A stretch of DNA of 8,049 bases from Gemmataceae bacterium. GTDB taxonomy: Bacteria; Planctomycetota; Planctomycetia; Gemmatales; Gemmataceae. The DNA lies in assembly GCA_026418875.1 (NCBI GenBank), contig JAOAAM010000734.1, positions 1 to 8,049 of the forward strand, in the 5' to 3' direction. Positions 5,627 through 8,049 of the stretch are shown one piece after another; within the stretch, counting starts at the first letter, position 1, and every line of letters begins with the position of its first letter. The position numbers and the translations under genes were made by a program. The notes under the pieces were generated by a model. It saw only the letters and a program-made list of their open reading frames with translations, had not been told where the DNA came from and searched no databases.

Positions 5627-7822
5627 TCACTCGCCGATCCCCGTCAAATCGAAAAGGTGAAAACACCCCCTCGATCCGAAGGCGAGTTGCTTGCCATCGG
5701 GTCGGATCGCAAATCCGCCGACGTATCCGTGCGGGGCAATGAAGGTCACGGGTTCGGCCTTCGGGTTTTGCAAGTCGATCAGTGTCACCCGCGGTTGGGG
5801 CAGGTCCGTGGGGTCCGCGTTGGGGTCGGACGAAATTTTTTTGTCTGCCGGCGGCATCCAGGGGATGGCGAGCCATCGGCCATCAGGGGTGAATTCCGAC
5901 GACCACGAGACGGGATGCTTCCACGGAATGGAGCGAACCACCTGTCGCCGGCCGATGTCCCAGACGTGCAAACTGTCCTTTCCGTTGAAAAATACGAACC
6001 ATTTGCCGTCCGGCGTGAATCGACCATTCATCCAACCGTAGGAACCTGGGTCGGGAGAGCCCGTCCACCGGCCGATCTCCGTCAAATTCTCCGTGTTGAG
6101 GAAAATCAGAGTCGGCTCCGCACCTTTCTTTCCCACCAGCTGCAAGACCAAGGCATGGCTTGCCGGGGAGTGGCCGAGGACTCGCGGGGACCGTCCGTCG
6201 TCACTCCGATGCTCCCACTGGTGCAGCACTTGCCGCTCAGGGAAGGTCAAAAGCCGGACTTGGGTGGTCTTGGTCGGCGGATCATTTTGCGCTACGATCA
6301 TTTGTCGGCCATCAGCGCTGAACTCCACGTCCAAGTCACCTTCTCCGAGTTCAATCGGCTCGCCGGTCGCGGTGTCCCAAAGAACCGTGGCGATTCGATT
6401 CCGCTCGGTATTCAGCGAACTGAACCGCTCCCTTGAGAGAATGTAACGGCCCTCGTGAATGATTCGGGCAAAAACATTACCACGACCCCGGGGTGGAACC
6501 CACGGAGCCAACTCTTGTTTCGTTCGCAGATCCCAGCGTCGGATGCGCCCGGTGTATTCGAGGCGTCTCAACTTTTGGCCATCCCGCTCGATCGGAACTG
6601 CGTTTCTGTCCTCCGTAGCCACGTACAGCATTGACCAATCGTGGTTGAGGAAGGCATACTCGCCCGACCCCCGATAACCTGCGGGGGTGTCAATGCGCAG
6701 AATTTCCCTCCCCGAATCCACGTCCCAAAACTGGACGATGCCCGAGGGATAGCCCGACGTGAACAGGCGCTTTCCGTCGCCCGAGTATTTCAACGAGAAC
6801 ACTATTCCGTTCGGATCCGGATGCGGCAACGTCTTCTTCCATGCCGGGGAAATTGGCTCCGACTTTGGAGGGGGCTTGGGCGGCAACACCGACAGGGTCA
6901 ACGTCGTCGGCTGCACATTCCCTTCTTTCCATGCATCGAAGCTCAATCGAACGGTAGCCAAACCAGCGGAAATCGTATCGGAGGCTCGGACCGAGCCTTT
7001 GAAGTTCACCGTTCAACATCGATCCTTCAATTCGACCCTTTCGGTGATGGGCTTCTCCCCTTCCTTCGCGGGAAAGGTGATTTCGGCTACCGGATGGAGC
7101 TCCTTCGGGACGGTCCCCTCGTAGGCGATCATGGCGAGGGTGCCCGGGCCGGAACCTCGCGCACCAACGACCAGAACGAATTCGACACCTCGGCCCACTT
7201 GCAGCTCCGGCTTGATCGTGTAGAAGTTCAAATCCAACGGTCCCGCGTAATGCAAGACCGGGGCCTCGCTCGGCGTCGGAGCAAATTGCAACACGCCGTT
7301 TAAGTCGGTCGGTCCTGACACAAAGTCCACACGCCCGCCGTCGCCGCCGCCCTTGATCCCTGGTCGCTCCGCCTCGACGCGGACCATGTAACCCAAAGCC
7401 ATGCGATCTCTCTGCAAGGCGGCTCTCACCGCCGGCAATTCACCAGGAGGACCGTCTTCAAACCTCTTCAGTCGGATGGCCGTCACGGTCAATGACTTGG
7501 GGGGAAGTTTACCGACCTTCAGCGTCCCAACTTCGAATAAATAGCCCTCTGGTTCTTCGTTTGTCTTGGCCCTGGCAACTCGCGCGGCGACTTTCTCTCC
7601 CGCCTCGGTTAAGTCGCCATTGCCATTGCGATCCACGTACAACGACTCGCCGTCATGGACGAGCCAGACCCGTTGTTTCGCTTCCGCATCGAAGACCAGC
7701 AAGCAATAGCTCGGCTGGCCCTGGTATTTCGGTTCTTTCCCAATTCGCCGATCGAATTCCGGCGTCGCCGCGACGAGTTTTGTGACAATGACTGCCCAGA
7801 TGGACACGCCGATAATCCGCAT
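5627..7822 (-). CDS. Candidate exported selenoprotein: N-terminal Ca-loop/beta domain with Cys-Sec pair, fused to WD40-type propeller (in-frame UGA at 7015-7013)
   Basis: Read as one frame with UGA as selenocysteine, this is a 731-residue protein. Residues 1-20 look like a signal peptide (MRIIGVSIWAVIV, then a possible cut after LVAA). VDRNGNGDLTE at 63-73 is an EF-hand/dockerin-like calcium loop. C269-U270 form a vicinal redox-type pair. The sequence continues in frame as TVNFKGSVRAS to LSFDAWKEGNV (293-303), which reads as the end of the same domain. A Pro-rich linker follows (314-319), then a beta-propeller to the C-terminus with WD-type strands at about 363-371, 427-433, 479-486 and 618-625. 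Only three Cys occur besides U270. The ATG at 7822 has a GAGG ribosome site 7 nt upstream. A SECIS-like hairpin follows the UGA. Alternatives are two coupled genes (269 and 460 codons, second start GTG 7009 with no well-placed ribosome site) or a nonsense mutation. Function is unknown. Confidence 0.72.
6982..7015 (-). promoter_or_regulatory. Recoded UGA plus bacterial SECIS-like hairpin
   Basis: The UGA (7015-7013) is followed by 15 nt and then, reading on the minus strand, AGGCTCGG-T-CCGAGCCT (6998-6982), arms perfect over 8 bp. Folding with a realistic loop gives a 6-bp stem (AGGCUC/GAGCCU) and a GGUCC apical loop starting 21 nt after the UGA. Bacterial SECIS elements are described as a stem-loop with a G among the first two loop bases and about 16-37 nt between UGA and loop; both conditions hold. 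The GGUC in the loop is the same as in E. coli fdhF, only two positions further from the UGA. I did not find the bulged U of fdhF. Confidence 0.65.
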
Positions 7823-7879
7823 TGTCTGACCTCATTGTGTGAATCCATCGAGCCTTTTCGACGAAATGGTTGAGCCTGG

Positions 7880-7908
7880 AGTCTAACCGTCGCATAAGGT
7901 CAAGTCAA
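7880..7908 (-). promoter_or_regulatory. Candidate sigma-70 promoter for the selenoprotein/WD40 gene
   Basis: On the minus strand TTGACT (7908-7903), a 17-nt spacer and TAGACT (7885-7880) match the consensus at five and four of six bases. Transcription would start near 7873, about 50 nt before the ATG at 7822, leaving room for the GAGG ribosome-binding site. Confidence 0.55.
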
Positions 7909-7959
7909 CCTTCGGCCGGAATTGATTCGACCCCGAACCGTAGTCGGCTGGGGTTGAGG

Positions 7960-8044
7960 ATCGACTTGGATCGGTGGTCGACCCAGATCGGTGATCGACT
8001 TGGAACGGTGGTCGACCCAGATCGGTGATCGAGCCAGATTGCGA
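7960..8044. repeat. 17-bp tandem repeat, five units with a 34-bp alternating pattern
   Basis: Five contiguous 17-bp units: ATCGACTTGGATCGGTG (7960-7976), GTCGACCCAGATCGGTG (7977-7993), ATCGACTTGGAACGGTG (7994-8010), GTCGACCCAGATCGGTG (8011-8027) and a decayed ATCGAGCCAGATTGCGA (8028-8044). Odd and even units form two alternating types, so the array probably grew by duplication of a 34-bp dimer; units 2 and 4 are identical. A period of 17 does not preserve a reading frame, so it is probably non-coding. It lies just upstream of the promoter of the minus-strand gene and may continue beyond the window. Confidence 0.85.
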
Positions 8045-8049
8045 ATCAG

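Noticed and set aside
5618..6436. 272-codon plus-strand ORF opposite the WD40 region
   Set aside because: Antisense shadow of the propeller-coding sequence with no domain content and no ribosome site.
5627..7009. Independent WD40 gene starting with GTG at 7009
   Set aside because: No well-placed ribosome-binding site, no signal peptide, and the first 40 residues complete the domain of the upstream part. Kept only as the alternative model.
6690..7019. Alternative that the stop at 7013 is followed by a separate -1-frame ORF starting at an ATG overlapping the UGA
   Set aside because: The 109-codon frame has no recognisable motifs and is antisense-like low-quality sequence within the WD40 gene; the in-frame continuation after UGA has clear beta-propeller content.
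7960..8044. CRISPR array
   Set aside because: Units are directly adjacent with no spacers, and 17 bp is too short for CRISPR repeats; it is a simple tandem repeat.

Overview
The window looks like chromosomal DNA from a planctomycete, most likely of the Gemmata/Pirellula type. This is an inference from three things: the moderately high G+C, a secreted-looking protein with a DxNxNGDL loop and WD40 repeats of a style common in that phylum, and a CitG-like/PTPS-like gene pair of the kind I associate with planctomycete and methylotroph C1 metabolism. No rRNA, tRNA, CRISPR array or intact mobile element is visible.

Layout, left to right. (1) Positions 1-1397, minus strand: a two-gene unit of a CitG-like protein (428-1300) followed after 25 bp by a 6-pyruvoyl-tetrahydropterin synthase/QueD-family protein (1-402, cut by the window edge). 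A possible promoter overlapping a palindrome lies just upstream. (2) Positions 1398-2460, minus strand: a sigma-70-family sigma factor ending in a textbook intrinsic terminator, with an upstream region rich in potential hairpins and a consensus-like promoter far upstream. (3) Positions 3031-4137, plus strand: a response regulator with a GGDEF output domain, an orphan diguanylate cyclase divergent from the sigma gene. (4) Positions 4138-4588: a gene-poor spacer with inverted repeats and a direct repeat, ending in a good promoter for (5) cysE, serine O-acetyltransferase (4589-5533, plus). (6) Positions 5627-7822, minus strand, convergent with cysE: the most interesting locus. It looks like two adjacent ORFs of 269 and 460 codons, but they share one frame and are separated by a single in-frame UGA. 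A perfect 8-bp-arm hairpin follows 15 nt later, with a GGUC-containing apical loop resembling the E. coli fdhF SECIS. The best reading is one 731-residue exported selenoprotein with a Cys-Sec pair (C269-U270), an N-terminal domain spanning the UGA, and a C-terminal WD40-type propeller. (7) Positions 7823-8049: a promoter for that gene and a 17-bp tandem repeat running to near the window edge.

The genes do not form one pathway. Sigma factor and GGDEF protein are regulators, cysE makes O-acetylserine for cysteine synthesis, and the CitG-like/PTPS-like pair probably belongs to pterin or tetrahydromethanopterin cofactor biosynthesis. The candidate selenoprotein is a stand-alone transcription unit. 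Its claim depends on selenocysteine machinery encoded elsewhere, which this window cannot show.
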